Notes under the pieces: model-generated
The model's input: only the letters and a program-made list of their open reading frames with translations
Told to the model about the DNA's origin: nothing
The model's database searches: none
Translations under genes and position numbers: made by a program
Shown: positions 20,052 through 28,494 of the stretch, piece after piece
Layout of the letters: each line of letters begins with the position of its first letter
Numbering within the stretch: the first letter of the stretch is position 1
Assembly: GCF_030407495.1 (NCBI RefSeq)
Contig: NZ_JASDDG010000015.1
Span: 25,216-89,215 of the forward strand
Length of the DNA stretch: 64,000 bases
Direction: 5' to 3'
Origin: Arthrobacter sp. APC 3897
Lineage (GTDB): Bacteria > Actinomycetota > Actinomycetes > Actinomycetales > Micrococcaceae

Positions 20052-21053
20052 ATGAATGCGGACTGGCTGGACAAGCTGTCCGCGCGCGCAAAACGGCGGC
20101 GGCTCCGGGAAACCGGTGCCGCCCCCGCAGCCCGGGTTGGCGTTGTCACTGATTCCGCCGCTGCACTGCCGGGGAACTGGGCGCAGTCGGCCGAGGTCAC
20201 CGGCCTGGTGCGGGTGGTATCCATGCCGGTGATGATCGGCGACCAGATTTACAGCGAGGGCACCGACCGCATGATCGGCGCCCTCGCGCTGGCTTTGGCG
20301 CAGGGTTCCGACGTGCGCACCTCCCGCCCGGCCCCGGGCCAGTTCGAGGCTGCTTACGCGGAGCTGGCAGCGGCCGGCTGCTCTGCGATTGTCTCGCTCC
20401 ACCTCTCCGGTGAACTGTCCGGGACCGTGGATTCCGCCCGGATGGCGGCCCGTTCAGCCGCCGTTCCGGTGACCGTCATCGACACGGCCACTGTGGCGAT
20501 GGGTGTGGGATTCGCTGTGGCCGCTGCTGCGGAAAGGGCGCGCGACGGCGGATCAGCGGCGGCCGTAGCCGATGCGGCACGTGCTGCTGCCTCCTCTGCC
20601 AGCATTCTTTTCTACGTTCCCAGCCTGGAGCAACTGCGCCGAGGCGGCAGGATCAGCGCCGCCGCCGGCTGGTTTGGCACCCTGTTTGCGGTCAAGCCCA
20701 TCCTGGTGGTTCGTGAGGGCAGGGTGGTGCCGCTGGAGCGGGTGCGGTCCGCGCCCCGCGCGCTGGCCCGGCTTACCGAACTGGTCCGGCAGAACATCAC
20801 CGCGCGTACCGGCCGGGTGCGGGTGGCAGTACATCACTTCGGCAATGAAGTGGAGGCCGAGCGGCTGGCCGGAACCATCGCGGAGGCCGCGCCCGACGTC
20901 GAACTGATGATCTGCCCGCTGCCCGCCGTCCTGGCCGCCCATGCCGGACTGGGCGTGCTGGCCGTGGCGGTCTCCGGTGATTCCGGGGCCGCACCCCAGG
21001 TGCAGGTTCCCGGGCCGGACGCCGGACCCGGGGGCAGTGCCGGCGGGACCTAG
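20052..21053 (+). CDS. DegV family fatty-acid-binding protein
   Basis: A 333-residue DegV protein, a family that binds fatty acids and in Gram-positives serves as the FakB-type subunit handing fatty acids to a kinase. Seen: VGVVTDSAAALPGNWA (about 29-44), the DVRTSRPAPGQF segment with the substrate-binding TSxP (about 85-96), LSGELSGTVDSARMAA, and the LEQLRRGGRISAAAGWFGTL block typical of DegV domain 2. The first 25 residues are a basic extension. No fakA-like kinase is nearby. Its TAG is shared through CTAG with the stop of the opposite-strand gene. Confidence 0.87.
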   Translation: MNADWLDKLSARAKRRRLRETGAAPAARVGVVTDSAAALPGNWAQSAEVTGLVRVVSMPVMIGDQIYSEGTDRMIGALALALAQGSDVRTSRPAPGQFEAAYAELAAAGCSAIVSLHLSGELSGTVDSARMAARSAAVPVTVIDTATVAMGVGFAVAAAAERARDGGSAAAVADAARAAASSASILFYVPSLEQLRRGGRISAAAGWFGTLFAVKPILVVREGRVVPLERVRSAPRALARLTELVRQNITARTGRVRVAVHHFGNEVEAERLAGTIAEAAPDVELMICPLPAVLAAHAGLGVLAVAVSGDSGAAPQVQVPGPDAGPGGSAGGT

Positions 21054-21544
21054 GCCCGGGCCTGGACCGGATTGGCGAACGGCAGTCTGCCGTAAACCTG
21101 AACGAACTCGCCGTGATACGCCGCCAGTGCCGGATTCAGCTGTTCCGCCGGCAGTTCCTTCCACGCCAGGAGAAGGTCTTCCGAGTCCGCGAGCTGCCAG
21201 ATCAGCCGTCCGTCCCAGTGTCCCGGCGGCAATCCGTTGCCGAAGTCCACAAATTCTGAGATCTGGCGCCGAAGCCCGCGGTTGCCCTTGCTGCCGGGGC
21301 TGGCCTTGCCGATAAAGAGGATGTCCGCTTCCGGCACCCATTCAGCGGCGAGCTCTTCTTGAGGCAGGGATGGGTTTTTCTTCTTGAAGACGCCGGCCGT
21401 GCTGGTGCGTAGGAACCGCGGTTCAAAGCCGTGCGGCCTCAGAACGGCGAAGAGTCCCTGCCGCTGCGGGATCCGATTGATGTCCAGGGTGTTCAGGGAC
21501 CGGAATCCGGCGAACCCGTCCGTCTTGAGGGATTTCTTGTTCAC
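21050..21544 (-). CDS. Uncharacterised protein with GIY-YIG-like pattern
   Basis: A 164-residue protein I do not recognise firmly. The order QRQGLFAVLRP (about 25-35) then ADILFIGKASPGSKGNRGLRRQISEF (about 75-100) resembles the GIY ... YIG core and following Arg of GIY-YIG nucleases, with F replacing Y in the second motif. A Trp-rich, Glu-containing region (WDGRLIWQLADSEDLLLAW) follows. A GTG start at 21544 with AGGAG upstream gives a protein beginning with a basic stretch (VNKKSLKTDGF). Converges on degV, with the two stops sharing a CTAG. Confidence 0.6.
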   Translation of the reverse strand: MNKKSLKTDGFAGFRSLNTLDINRIPQRQGLFAVLRPHGFEPRFLRTSTAGVFKKKNPSLPQEELAAEWVPEADILFIGKASPGSKGNRGLRRQISEFVDFGNGLPPGHWDGRLIWQLADSEDLLLAWKELPAEQLNPALAAYHGEFVQVYGRLPFANPVQARA

Positions 21545-21747
21545 CGGGTATGGGCTCCTGGATAGGGGTAGCGAAGTGTGGCGCGCCTGCCCTGAGACCG
21601 GGTCATGCGCAGCGTTAATTCTACCGGGCTGTTTTCCGGTCCCCTTCTCCTCCTGCACAGGGCCCCGCCTGAGCCGGAACAGCGGACGTTCCACACACGG
21701 GCAGGAACTCTGCCGCAACCCGTGCCGGGGACGCTTAGTTTGGGTCC

Positions 21748-22605
21748 ATGGCAGAACACCGCTGGGACACGGCACCCGCAACCGCAGAACAAACGCCCCG
21801 GCGCCGCTGGCTAATGTCCTTTCGCGGTGCTGTCCTTGCCGTTTGTCTGTTGATTGGCCTGACGGCTGGCCTCGCAGTGCTTCGAGGAGGCGGCCCGGAG
21901 GTGGAAGTTGGCAGTGTCGACCTTGCTGCGGACGGGCCGGAGTTCACCGCCCGCGCGGAGTCCGGCGGTGGGGAAAGGGGTGCGGCAGAGGGCTCCGATC
22001 CCGAGCGGGAGCCCTCCGACAACACCTCTGCCGGTGCGGAGAATAACCCCGGTAACGACGGCGGCGCCGGGTCCGCGACCGGCCCAACAGATGAAGCCGA
22101 TCCTGCCGCGGCCCCCTCCGTCCTGGTCATCCATGTGGCGGGAGCTGTTGTGCGCCCCGGGGTTGTGCGGGTCCCCTCCGGCAGCAGGGCCGGCGACGCG
22201 GTGGAGGCCGCCGGAGGAACGGCAGCCGACGCGGATCTTGCCGCGGTGAACCTGGCGGCTCCGCTGCAGGACGGCATGATGGTGGTGGTTCCCCGCATAG
22301 GGGAACCAGTTGGAAGCCCGCCGCCGAACGCGGGCCCGGATCCGGGTGAAGGAGCGGGTGCGGGACAAGGTGCCGGAGGAACAGGCAGCACCGGGGGAGC
22401 AGACAGTTCAGGAGCCCTGATTAACATCAACTCCGGTTCATTGCAGGAACTCGATTCCCTGCCCCGGGTCGGACCGGTGATTGCACAGCGGATCATTGAC
22501 TGGCGTGAGGAGCACGGCAGCTTCTCCCGGCCTGAGGATCTGGACGCTGTGCCCGGTATTGGCGAGACCATGCTCGCCGCCCTGCTGCCGCTTATTACCG
22601 TCTAG
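21748..22605 (+). CDS. comEA: ComEA family helix-hairpin-helix DNA-binding protein
   Basis: A 285-residue membrane-anchored DNA receptor of the competence/DNA-uptake system. One N-terminal membrane helix (about 27-46, FRGAVLAVCLLIGLTAGLAVL), a low-complexity acidic/Gly linker (about 55-125), an SLBB domain (VLVIHVAGAVVRPGVVRVPSG, about 127-147, through MMVVVPRIG) and a C-terminal (HhH)2 region (ININSGSLQELDSLPRVGPV, about 222-241; LDAVPGIGETMLAALLPLI). The membrane helix and DNA-binding tail fit a periplasmic/cell-wall-side receptor feeding ComEC. comEC lies 1.3 kb downstream, separated by an opposite-strand phosphotransferase gene and a repeat of comEA's last bases. Confidence 0.92.
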   Translation: MAEHRWDTAPATAEQTPRRRWLMSFRGAVLAVCLLIGLTAGLAVLRGGGPEVEVGSVDLAADGPEFTARAESGGGERGAAEGSDPEREPSDNTSAGAENNPGNDGGAGSATGPTDEADPAAAPSVLVIHVAGAVVRPGVVRVPSGSRAGDAVEAAGGTAADADLAAVNLAAPLQDGMMVVVPRIGEPVGSPPPNAGPDPGEGAGAGQGAGGTGSTGGADSSGALININSGSLQELDSLPRVGPVIAQRIIDWREEHGSFSRPEDLDAVPGIGETMLAALLPLITV

Positions 22606-22606
22606 C
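22587..22606 (+). repeat. Direct repeat copy 1 (3' end of comEA)
   Basis: Twenty bases ending comEA, GCCGCTTATTACCGTCTAGC, recur at 23897-23916 with one C/T difference. The two copies bracket the macrolide-phosphotransferase-like gene. Confidence 0.85.
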
Positions 22607-22702
22607 ATCCCAAAGGAACGGATCCGCGGGCAGATTGTTTCCATGTACCGTGGCCATGTTCGGTAAGCGATGTCCGGTAGGCGAGGTCCCACGGACCCGG
22701 GG

Positions 22703-23602
22703 TCAGGCTTCCGGATTGAGCATGGCGGCGGCTGTGGCCCGGTCACGCTCAGCGCCCGTGGTCAGCGCGTACACCGCATACCCGAGCGGCGCAGCCTCCC
22801 AGAGGTGCCGGGCCTGGGCGGCCAGACCCGAGTGCACGTGCCCGCCGGCCTGTTCGTACGCGGCGAGGGTGACCTGCAGCATCTCCTCCCCGCCGGCGCC
22901 GTACTGGGCGGCCAGGTCTCGGGCAGGGTCGTCAACGCGGGCCGTCGTCCAATCCAGGACCCCGGTGATCACGCCGTGCTCGTCGAACAGGATGTGTGCA
23001 GGATAGATCTCTCCATGGGTCATCACGGTCTCCTCCGGCCAGCAGGTATCGTCTTCAAGCCAGTTCTGCCATGCCGTGGACAAAGCCCGGGCGACGGTGA
23101 ACTCTGCACTGACCCGGGAGATGTCGTCCCGCCATGCCTGACGGACTCGCTCCGGCGATCGAACCTCTACGCCCGCAGCCCCGGCCTCCGCCGCACCCAG
23201 AGAGTTTAGACAAGCCAGCAGAGAGCCCAGACGGGCCGCGTAGTCCGGGCTGGCCGGATCCATGTGCCAGACGATTTCCCCGGTCCCGGACAGGGTCAAG
23301 CCCGGGGCTCCGGGCAAAGCCGGGTAGGCAATCAGGTCCGGGGCTATGATCTGCCAATCCGGAACCGCTATCCCTTCAGCCGCAAGAAGCGGTGCCACCA
23401 GATTGAGGATGCGGACCTCGCCGGCCATTGACTCGGACACGTCCGTACGACGCGGAATCCGCAGTACCCAGCGGCGGCCGGTCGCATCAGAGGCCATGAC
23501 AACGCGGTAATCCAAGCCCGCCTCGTTTAGGGTCGCACCGCCGGCGGACACCTGCAGGCCGTGGGAGGCGGCCAGCGCAATGGCATCTTCGAGCGTGTTC
23601 AT
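22703..23602 (-). CDS. Macrolide 2'-phosphotransferase (Mph)-like kinase
   Basis: A 299-residue aminoglycoside-phosphotransferase-fold protein closest in pattern to macrolide 2'-phosphotransferases. Seen: LDYRVVMASDATGRRWVLRIPRR (about 30-52, nucleotide-binding lobe with the Lys/Arg region), PDWQIIAPDLIAYPALPG (81-98), the catalytic loop HGEIYPAHILFD (196-207), and the Mg-binding LDWTTARVDDPARDL (216-230). These blocks match Mph proteins well, so macrolide phosphorylation is a reasonable inference, but intrinsic actinobacterial homologues may have other roles. It lies opposite to, and between, comEA and comEC, flanked by the 20-base repeats, which suggests insertion. Confidence 0.78.
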   Translation of the reverse strand: MNTLEDAIALAASHGLQVSAGGATLNEAGLDYRVVMASDATGRRWVLRIPRRTDVSESMAGEVRILNLVAPLLAAEGIAVPDWQIIAPDLIAYPALPGAPGLTLSGTGEIVWHMDPASPDYAARLGSLLACLNSLGAAEAGAAGVEVRSPERVRQAWRDDISRVSAEFTVARALSTAWQNWLEDDTCWPEETVMTHGEIYPAHILFDEHGVITGVLDWTTARVDDPARDLAAQYGAGGEEMLQVTLAAYEQAGGHVHSGLAAQARHLWEAAPLGYAVYALTTGAERDRATAAAMLNPEA

Positions 23603-23896
23603 TGGACCATCCTGTCACCTGTCCGCCCTGCCGGCACCTGCAGCGATCGGTGCCGCCTCGCACGCAAGCCTCTTCCCGCATCCTCCGACCTTCAAAGGTT
23701 ATCCACAATATGGTCGATCACCGTTGAGGCTGACCGGGCTGCGCAGTTCGCTGTAGCAAACAGGGCACAGGGCGCTGACGGAAGATTAGGCAGACCATGA
23801 AGATTGACCGCACCGAAGAACAAGCCGAAGCAACAGGTGGTGTCTCTGTCCGGGCAGCGCTGGTCTGCTGATGGGCTTCGATTGTTCCACCCACCC
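23603..23896. other. Gene-free part of the comEA-comEC insert
   Basis: About 290 bases between the phosphotransferase start and the second repeat copy. It should hold the phosphotransferase promoter, but no clear -35/-10 pair stands out. A 24-codon frame starting MKIDRTEEQAEA at 23799 has no convincing ribosome site. I see no transposase remnant or terminal inverted repeats. Confidence 0.5.
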
Positions 23897-23916
23897 GCCG
23901 CTCATTACCGTCTAGC
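23897..23916 (+). repeat. Direct repeat copy 2 (before comEC)
   Basis: Second copy of the comEA 3'-end sequence, 19 of 20 bases identical, including the comEA stop codon TAG; the comEC ATG follows three bases later. Here it is non-coding. Confidence 0.85.
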
Positions 23917-23919
23917 CTG

Positions 23920-26763
23920 ATGATGGACGGGAGCGGATCCGCCGGTGAAGCGGCATCAGAGCCTCAGCCTCCTCCGCGGATCGGACGGACTGCCGGACAG
24001 GAGCGCGGATGGCACCGGTACACGGCCGCGGCGCTGCGGGGGAATGTTCAACCCGGCAACGGCACCGATACCTCTGAGACCGATACATCCGTGCGTTCCG
24101 GGCCGGGACAGGCACTGAATCCGGGGCAGCCTGGCAGTCACCGGCATTCGGCGGCGAACCAGCCCGCGGCGCCTCCGCACGGTAGCCTTGCTGCCCGGGT
24201 CAAAGCGGTGGGAGAGCGGGTCCGAGCCCTGGTACCGCAAAGACCCGTCGACGCAGGGATTCATCCGCTGCTGGAGTTTCGGCTGGTGCCGGTTGCAGCG
24301 GCATCGTGGGCCGCTGCCGTCCTGGCGGTGCGGGTCTCCGGCGGTGAAGCGGCAATGCTCGGGATCATCTTGGCTTTTTGCTCAATCGTCCTTTTGGTCC
24401 CGGCACTGCGGCGGATGAGAAAACAAGGGGACCGGGGTCGGAAGTTCGCCGGGATGTTTGCCCGCGCGGCCGCGGTTCCCCTCGCCGCCGCAGCACTGGT
24501 CTGTGTTTGTGCCGGCATCCTGACCGCGGAACGAACGGCCGGACCGGTCGCATCAGCCATCGCCGAAGGCAGGACGGTCACCGGCGAGTTCCGAGCCTCC
24601 ACGGATGCCCGCGCGGTGGCGGCCGACCGCTTCAGCGGCGGTTCCCGGTACATCACCGAGGCCGTCCTTCAGCAGGCCACGAGCGGCGGTCAGCGGTTCT
24701 CCGCTGCCGCCACGGTTTTGGTGATCGGGGGCAGCGGCTACGAGGAGGTGCAGCTTGGCGACCGGTTCACCGCCGCCGGATCACTGCAGGCCACTGAAGC
24801 CGGTGAGCGCTCAGTGGCACTGCTGTATGCCAACGGCAGGCCCGAGGTGGAAACAGCCGGCGGCTGGTACGGCGAAACGGCGCGCATCCGCCGCACCTTT
24901 TCCGCTGCGGCGGGTGAACACGCCGGTGTCACCGGCGAGGATGCAGCAGGTCTGTTGCCCGGGATGGTTCTGGGGGACCGCAGCACCCTGGACGATGCGG
25001 TGGAAACAGCCATGAAGAACACCGGACTCACCCATATCACCGCTGTCTCCGGAGCCAACTGCGGCTACTTATTGGCCTTCGTCTTCCTGCTGGCGCGCGC
25101 TGTCAGGCTGCCGCGGGGCTGGGCCGCTGCAGCCGGGGTAGCGGCCCTGTTGGCATTCGTGCTGGTGGTGCGTCCCGACGCCAGTGTCCTGAGAGCTGCG
25201 GTCATGGGCAGCCTGGGGACCATCGCCGTCCTGTCCGGACGGGGCAAGCTGCCGGCGGCCCTGTTGTGTCTTTCCATCACGGTCCTGCTGGCCGTGGATC
25301 CCTGGCTCAGCGGAAGCTACGCCTTCATCCTCTCTGTGCTGGCCACCTCCGGGCTGATCCTGTTGGGTCCGCGGCTGACGGAGCTGCTGTCCAGAAGGCT
25401 GCCCTGGCCGCTGGCAGCAGCGCTGGCCGTGCCGATGGCGGCACAGTTCTTCTGTTCACCGGTCCTGGTGCTCCTGCAGCCGCAGGTGCCGGCGTTCTCC
25501 CTGCCCGCCAACGTGGCAGTGGCGCCCGTCGTGCCGCTGGTCACGGTGGTCGGAATGCTGGCGGCTGTCCTCGCGGCCACCGTTCCGGTTGCCGCCGGAC
25601 CGTTCGTGCTCATTTCCGGTGCGGGTGCGGCCTGGACGGCAGGGGTGGCCCGCTTCTTTGACGGGCTTCCCGGTGCATTGGTGCCGTGGCCCTCCGGTGC
25701 GGCGGGCGTAATCCTGATGGTGCTGGCTGCCGGTGCCGGTGTCTGGCTCCTGTGGCGTTTTGGACCGCCGGGGAATGCAGCGCAGCCGCCCCGCGCTGAA
25801 CCTGCGGGTACTGAACCTGCGGGTACTGGGCCCGCGGGCTCTGCAGCCGTGAGCACCAGGCCTGTGCGGCCACACCGGCACTGGGCCGTTGCTGCAGCCC
25901 TGTTGCTGCTGCCGGCCGCCGCGGCTGCCGCCTGGCTCCAGTTGCGTCCTGGTCCGGCGCCCTCTGGATGGATGGCCGCTGTCTGTGACGTCGGCCAGGG
26001 AGACGGGCTGGTGGTGCGGACGGCGGCACACCGTGCCGTGGTGATTGACGCCGGTCCTGACCCGGACGTCATGGACAACTGCCTCAAGCGGCTGGAGGTG
26101 GACACCGTAGACCTGTTCATCCTCTCCCATGCCCACCTGGACCATTACGGAGGAGCTGAAGGTGTGCTGCGGGGCAGGGAGGTGAACCATGTTGCCTATT
26201 CGACGGCCAAAGAAGCTCTTCCCGGATCCCTGCGGATGGTGCTGGAAGGCTCCGGAGCCGAACTGACGCGGCTGACCGAAGGGATGGCGTCTCGGGCCGG
26301 CACAGTGGACTGGGAGGTGCTGTGGCCTCCCGCCCGGAGAAAAGAGGCCAATGAAAACGATGCCAGTTCGGTGATTCTGGTGACAATGGACTCACCGGCC
26401 GAACCTGTGCCGGGAGAGCCACACGGGTCCGGCGTCACGATGCTATTCACCGGAGACATCGAAGAGGGTGCATCGGATGCCCTGCTGTCCCGGCATGCCT
26501 GGCTGCGCGACGCAGGAGTGGATGTGTTGAAAGTGCCCCACCATGGTGCCCGCAACGGCGGTACGGCGCTGATCGAGGAACTAAACCCGCGCCTGGCGCT
26601 GATCTCCGTTGGCGCCGGCAATGAGTACGGACATCCGTCGCCGGAGATTTTGGAAGGGTTGAGGGGTTCCGGGACCGCTGTCGTGCGCACTGATGAACTC
26701 GGCCCCGTCACTTTGGAGACGGACGGATCGTTGCTGTCATGGGTTCGCATGGACGGGCATTAG
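23920..26763 (+). CDS. comEC: ComEC/Rec2 DNA-uptake channel
   Basis: A 947-residue polytopic membrane protein that passes single-stranded DNA through the cell membrane. About 105 N-terminal residues are low-complexity and probably cytoplasmic. Membrane segments begin near 130. The Competence domain holds TGLTHITAVSGANCGYLLAF (about 368-387). A metallo-beta-lactamase domain occupies the C-terminus (about 690-940): DVGQGDGLVV, VIDAGPD, SHAHLDHYGG (about 737-746), LFTGDIE and KVPHHGARNGG, so the metal ligands are complete, as expected for the nuclease that degrades the non-transported strand. Two ATGs at 23920 and 23923 are both possible. Confidence 0.93.
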   Translation: MMDGSGSAGEAASEPQPPPRIGRTAGQERGWHRYTAAALRGNVQPGNGTDTSETDTSVRSGPGQALNPGQPGSHRHSAANQPAAPPHGSLAARVKAVGERVRALVPQRPVDAGIHPLLEFRLVPVAAASWAAAVLAVRVSGGEAAMLGIILAFCSIVLLVPALRRMRKQGDRGRKFAGMFARAAAVPLAAAALVCVCAGILTAERTAGPVASAIAEGRTVTGEFRASTDARAVAADRFSGGSRYITEAVLQQATSGGQRFSAAATVLVIGGSGYEEVQLGDRFTAAGSLQATEAGERSVALLYANGRPEVETAGGWYGETARIRRTFSAAAGEHAGVTGEDAAGLLPGMVLGDRSTLDDAVETAMKNTGLTHITAVSGANCGYLLAFVFLLARAVRLPRGWAAAAGVAALLAFVLVVRPDASVLRAAVMGSLGTIAVLSGRGKLPAALLCLSITVLLAVDPWLSGSYAFILSVLATSGLILLGPRLTELLSRRLPWPLAAALAVPMAAQFFCSPVLVLLQPQVPAFSLPANVAVAPVVPLVTVVGMLAAVLAATVPVAAGPFVLISGAGAAWTAGVARFFDGLPGALVPWPSGAAGVILMVLAAGAGVWLLWRFGPPGNAAQPPRAEPAGTEPAGTGPAGSAAVSTRPVRPHRHWAVAAALLLLPAAAAAAWLQLRPGPAPSGWMAAVCDVGQGDGLVVRTAAHRAVVIDAGPDPDVMDNCLKRLEVDTVDLFILSHAHLDHYGGAEGVLRGREVNHVAYSTAKEALPGSLRMVLEGSGAELTRLTEGMASRAGTVDWEVLWPPARRKEANENDASSVILVTMDSPAEPVPGEPHGSGVTMLFTGDIEEGASDALLSRHAWLRDAGVDVLKVPHHGARNGGTALIEELNPRLALISVGAGNEYGHPSPEILEGLRGSGTAVVRTDELGPVTLETDGSLLSWVRMDGH

Positions 26764-26868
26764 GCTGTCGCAGCCTCCAAACGCAAGGTGCCCGCGGAAG
26801 CCGGCAGGTAATGTTGGAGTGTTCCCAAACGTCGTCCCGCTCGTTCTCATCCCAGGAGTCTGTTCGCT

Positions 26869-27906
26869 GTGAATCCGGCCGTCCCGTCCGCTAGGCGAAG
26901 CACCGCAAAATCCGGCGGCAAGTCCGCGGGGAAGATTGTCTCCTGGCGCGAGGCGGAACCCGCGCCGGTGGTACTGCTGAGCGGCCCCGAAGACTACCTG
27001 GCCGGACGCGCCATGGAACGGATCCGTGCCTCGCTGCGGCAGGACCAGCCGGACACGGAAATTGTCCGTCTGGACGCGGCAACCTACGCCGCGGGTGAAC
27101 TGATGCTGCATTCAAGCCCGTCGCTCTTCGGTGAGGCCAAACTCATCGAGGCCTCGAACCTGGCGGCCATGAATGATGAGTTCCTGACCGACACCCTCGC
27201 GTACCTCGCGGATACCGCCCCCGACACGGTGCTGGTTCTGAGTCACGGAGGCGGCAACCGCGGCAAAAAGCTCCTGGACGCGGTTAAAGCGTCCGGGGCG
27301 CCGGTGGTGGAGTGCCAGCCGTTCAAGAAGGACGCTGAGAAGCTGGACTTTGTGGCCCAGGAATTCAAAGCAGCCCGGCGCCGGATCGACCCCGCTGCCT
27401 CCCGCGCCCTGGTTGCCGCGGTGGGCTCCAAGCTGGCGGATCTGGCGGCCGCCTGCCGGCAGCTGATCAACGATGCCTCCGGGGAAATCAGCGAAGAGCT
27501 TGTCGAGAAGTATTACGGCGGGCGGGTGGAGGCCACCGCCTTCAAGGTGGCCGACGCAGCACTGGCCGGACGAGGCGGACAGGCCCTGTCGATGTTGCGC
27601 CATGCCCTGGACACCGGCGTGGATCCCGTCCCTCTGGTGGGCGCGCTGGCCATGAAGGTCCGGGCTGTGGCCAAGGTGGCGAACCTGCGCGGCTCCTCAG
27701 CTTCCATGGCGAAGGAACTGGGCATGGCCCCGTGGCAGGTGGACCAGGCGCGGCGCGACGCCCAGCACTGGTCCCAGGAATCCCTGATCAAGGCCGTGCA
27801 GGTGCTGGCCGAGGCCGATGCGCAGGTCAAGGGCGCCGGCCGCGATCCCATATACGCCGTAGAGCACGCGGTAACCGTGATTTCGCTGGCTGCGGCCGGA
27901 CGCTGA
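26869..27906 (+). CDS. holA: DNA polymerase III subunit delta
   Basis: A 345-residue clamp-loader subunit that opens the sliding clamp. The N-terminal AAA-like domain has VVLLSGPEDYLAGRAMERI (about 33-51), where the P-loop is absent as usual for delta, and SPSLFGEAKLIEASNL (about 83-98), the clamp-contacting region. The C-terminal collar domain includes LVGALAMKVRAVAKVANLRG and GMAPWQVDQARRDAQHWSQE, typical of actinobacterial HolA. GTG start. The comEA-comEC-holA-rpsT order is the standard arrangement in Gram-positives. Confidence 0.93.
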   Translation: MNPAVPSARRSTAKSGGKSAGKIVSWREAEPAPVVLLSGPEDYLAGRAMERIRASLRQDQPDTEIVRLDAATYAAGELMLHSSPSLFGEAKLIEASNLAAMNDEFLTDTLAYLADTAPDTVLVLSHGGGNRGKKLLDAVKASGAPVVECQPFKKDAEKLDFVAQEFKAARRRIDPAASRALVAAVGSKLADLAAACRQLINDASGEISEELVEKYYGGRVEATAFKVADAALAGRGGQALSMLRHALDTGVDPVPLVGALAMKVRAVAKVANLRGSSASMAKELGMAPWQVDQARRDAQHWSQESLIKAVQVLAEADAQVKGAGRDPIYAVEHAVTVISLAAAGR

Positions 27907-27938
27907 CCTGCCCCGGCTGAAGCCCGCCGGTTAAAGCA

Positions 27939-27969
27939 GTCTGGCCGGCCCCAAGGGGACCGGCCAGAC
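27939..27969. terminator. Bidirectional terminator between holA and rpsT
   Basis: Ten-bp outer stem (GTCTGGCCGG 27939-27948 with 27960-27969) continued by CCCC/GGGG around an AA loop with one bulged A. It lies between the two convergent genes. Confidence 0.85.
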
Positions 27970-27996
27970 CGATAAGACTAAAGCAAGAACAACAGC

Positions 27997-28257
27997 TTAG
28001 AGCGCGTTGACCTTCTTGGAGATGGCCGACTTGCGGTTGGCGGCATTGTTCTTGTGGATAACACCCTTGCTGACAGCCTTGTCCAGCTTGCGGCTGGCAG
28101 TGGCCACTGCTGCGACTGCTGCATCCTTGTCGCTGGCCTTCACGGCAGCGTCAACGGAGCGGATTGCGGTCTTCAGCTCGGACTTCACCGAGTTGTTACG
28201 CATGCGCGCCTTCTCGTTGGTGAGGATGCGCTTCTTCTGGGACTTAATATTGGCCAC
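27997..28257 (-). CDS. rpsT: 30S ribosomal protein S20
   Basis: An 86-residue, highly basic, three-helix protein of the small subunit that binds 16S rRNA early in assembly. It starts [20 protein letters not shown] and contains [13 protein letters not shown] and the conserved [22 protein letters not shown] start at 28257 with AGAGAG upstream. It converges on holA, the usual neighbour. Confidence 0.98.
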   Translation of the reverse strand: MANIKSQKKRILTNEKARMRNNSVKSELKTAIRSVDAAVKASDKDAAVAAVATASRKLDKAVSKGVIHKNNAANRKSAISKKVNAL

Positions 28258-28494
28258 TTATATAAACTCTCTTTGTATTGCGGACTTGGTCGGTGAGGGA
28301 ATTTCAGCCCAGACATTGACTGAGCGGCGTGGGGATACCGTAATGGCGCCTGAACTGAAGTGCCCGTCGACCTGCGCGGACACACAGCAATAAATGTTAG
28401 CAGAACTTGGCCTCGAAGGCCCATTGGCGGGGTCCAGGCCCCGACGGCGGAGCTTTCCCCGGGCGTGCGCCCCGGGTCTGCGGGACGCGGGACA

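Noticed and set aside
23799..23873. A 24-codon frame MKIDRTEEQAEA before comEC
   Set aside because: No good ribosome site, no similarity I can name, and it lies in the non-coding part of the insert.
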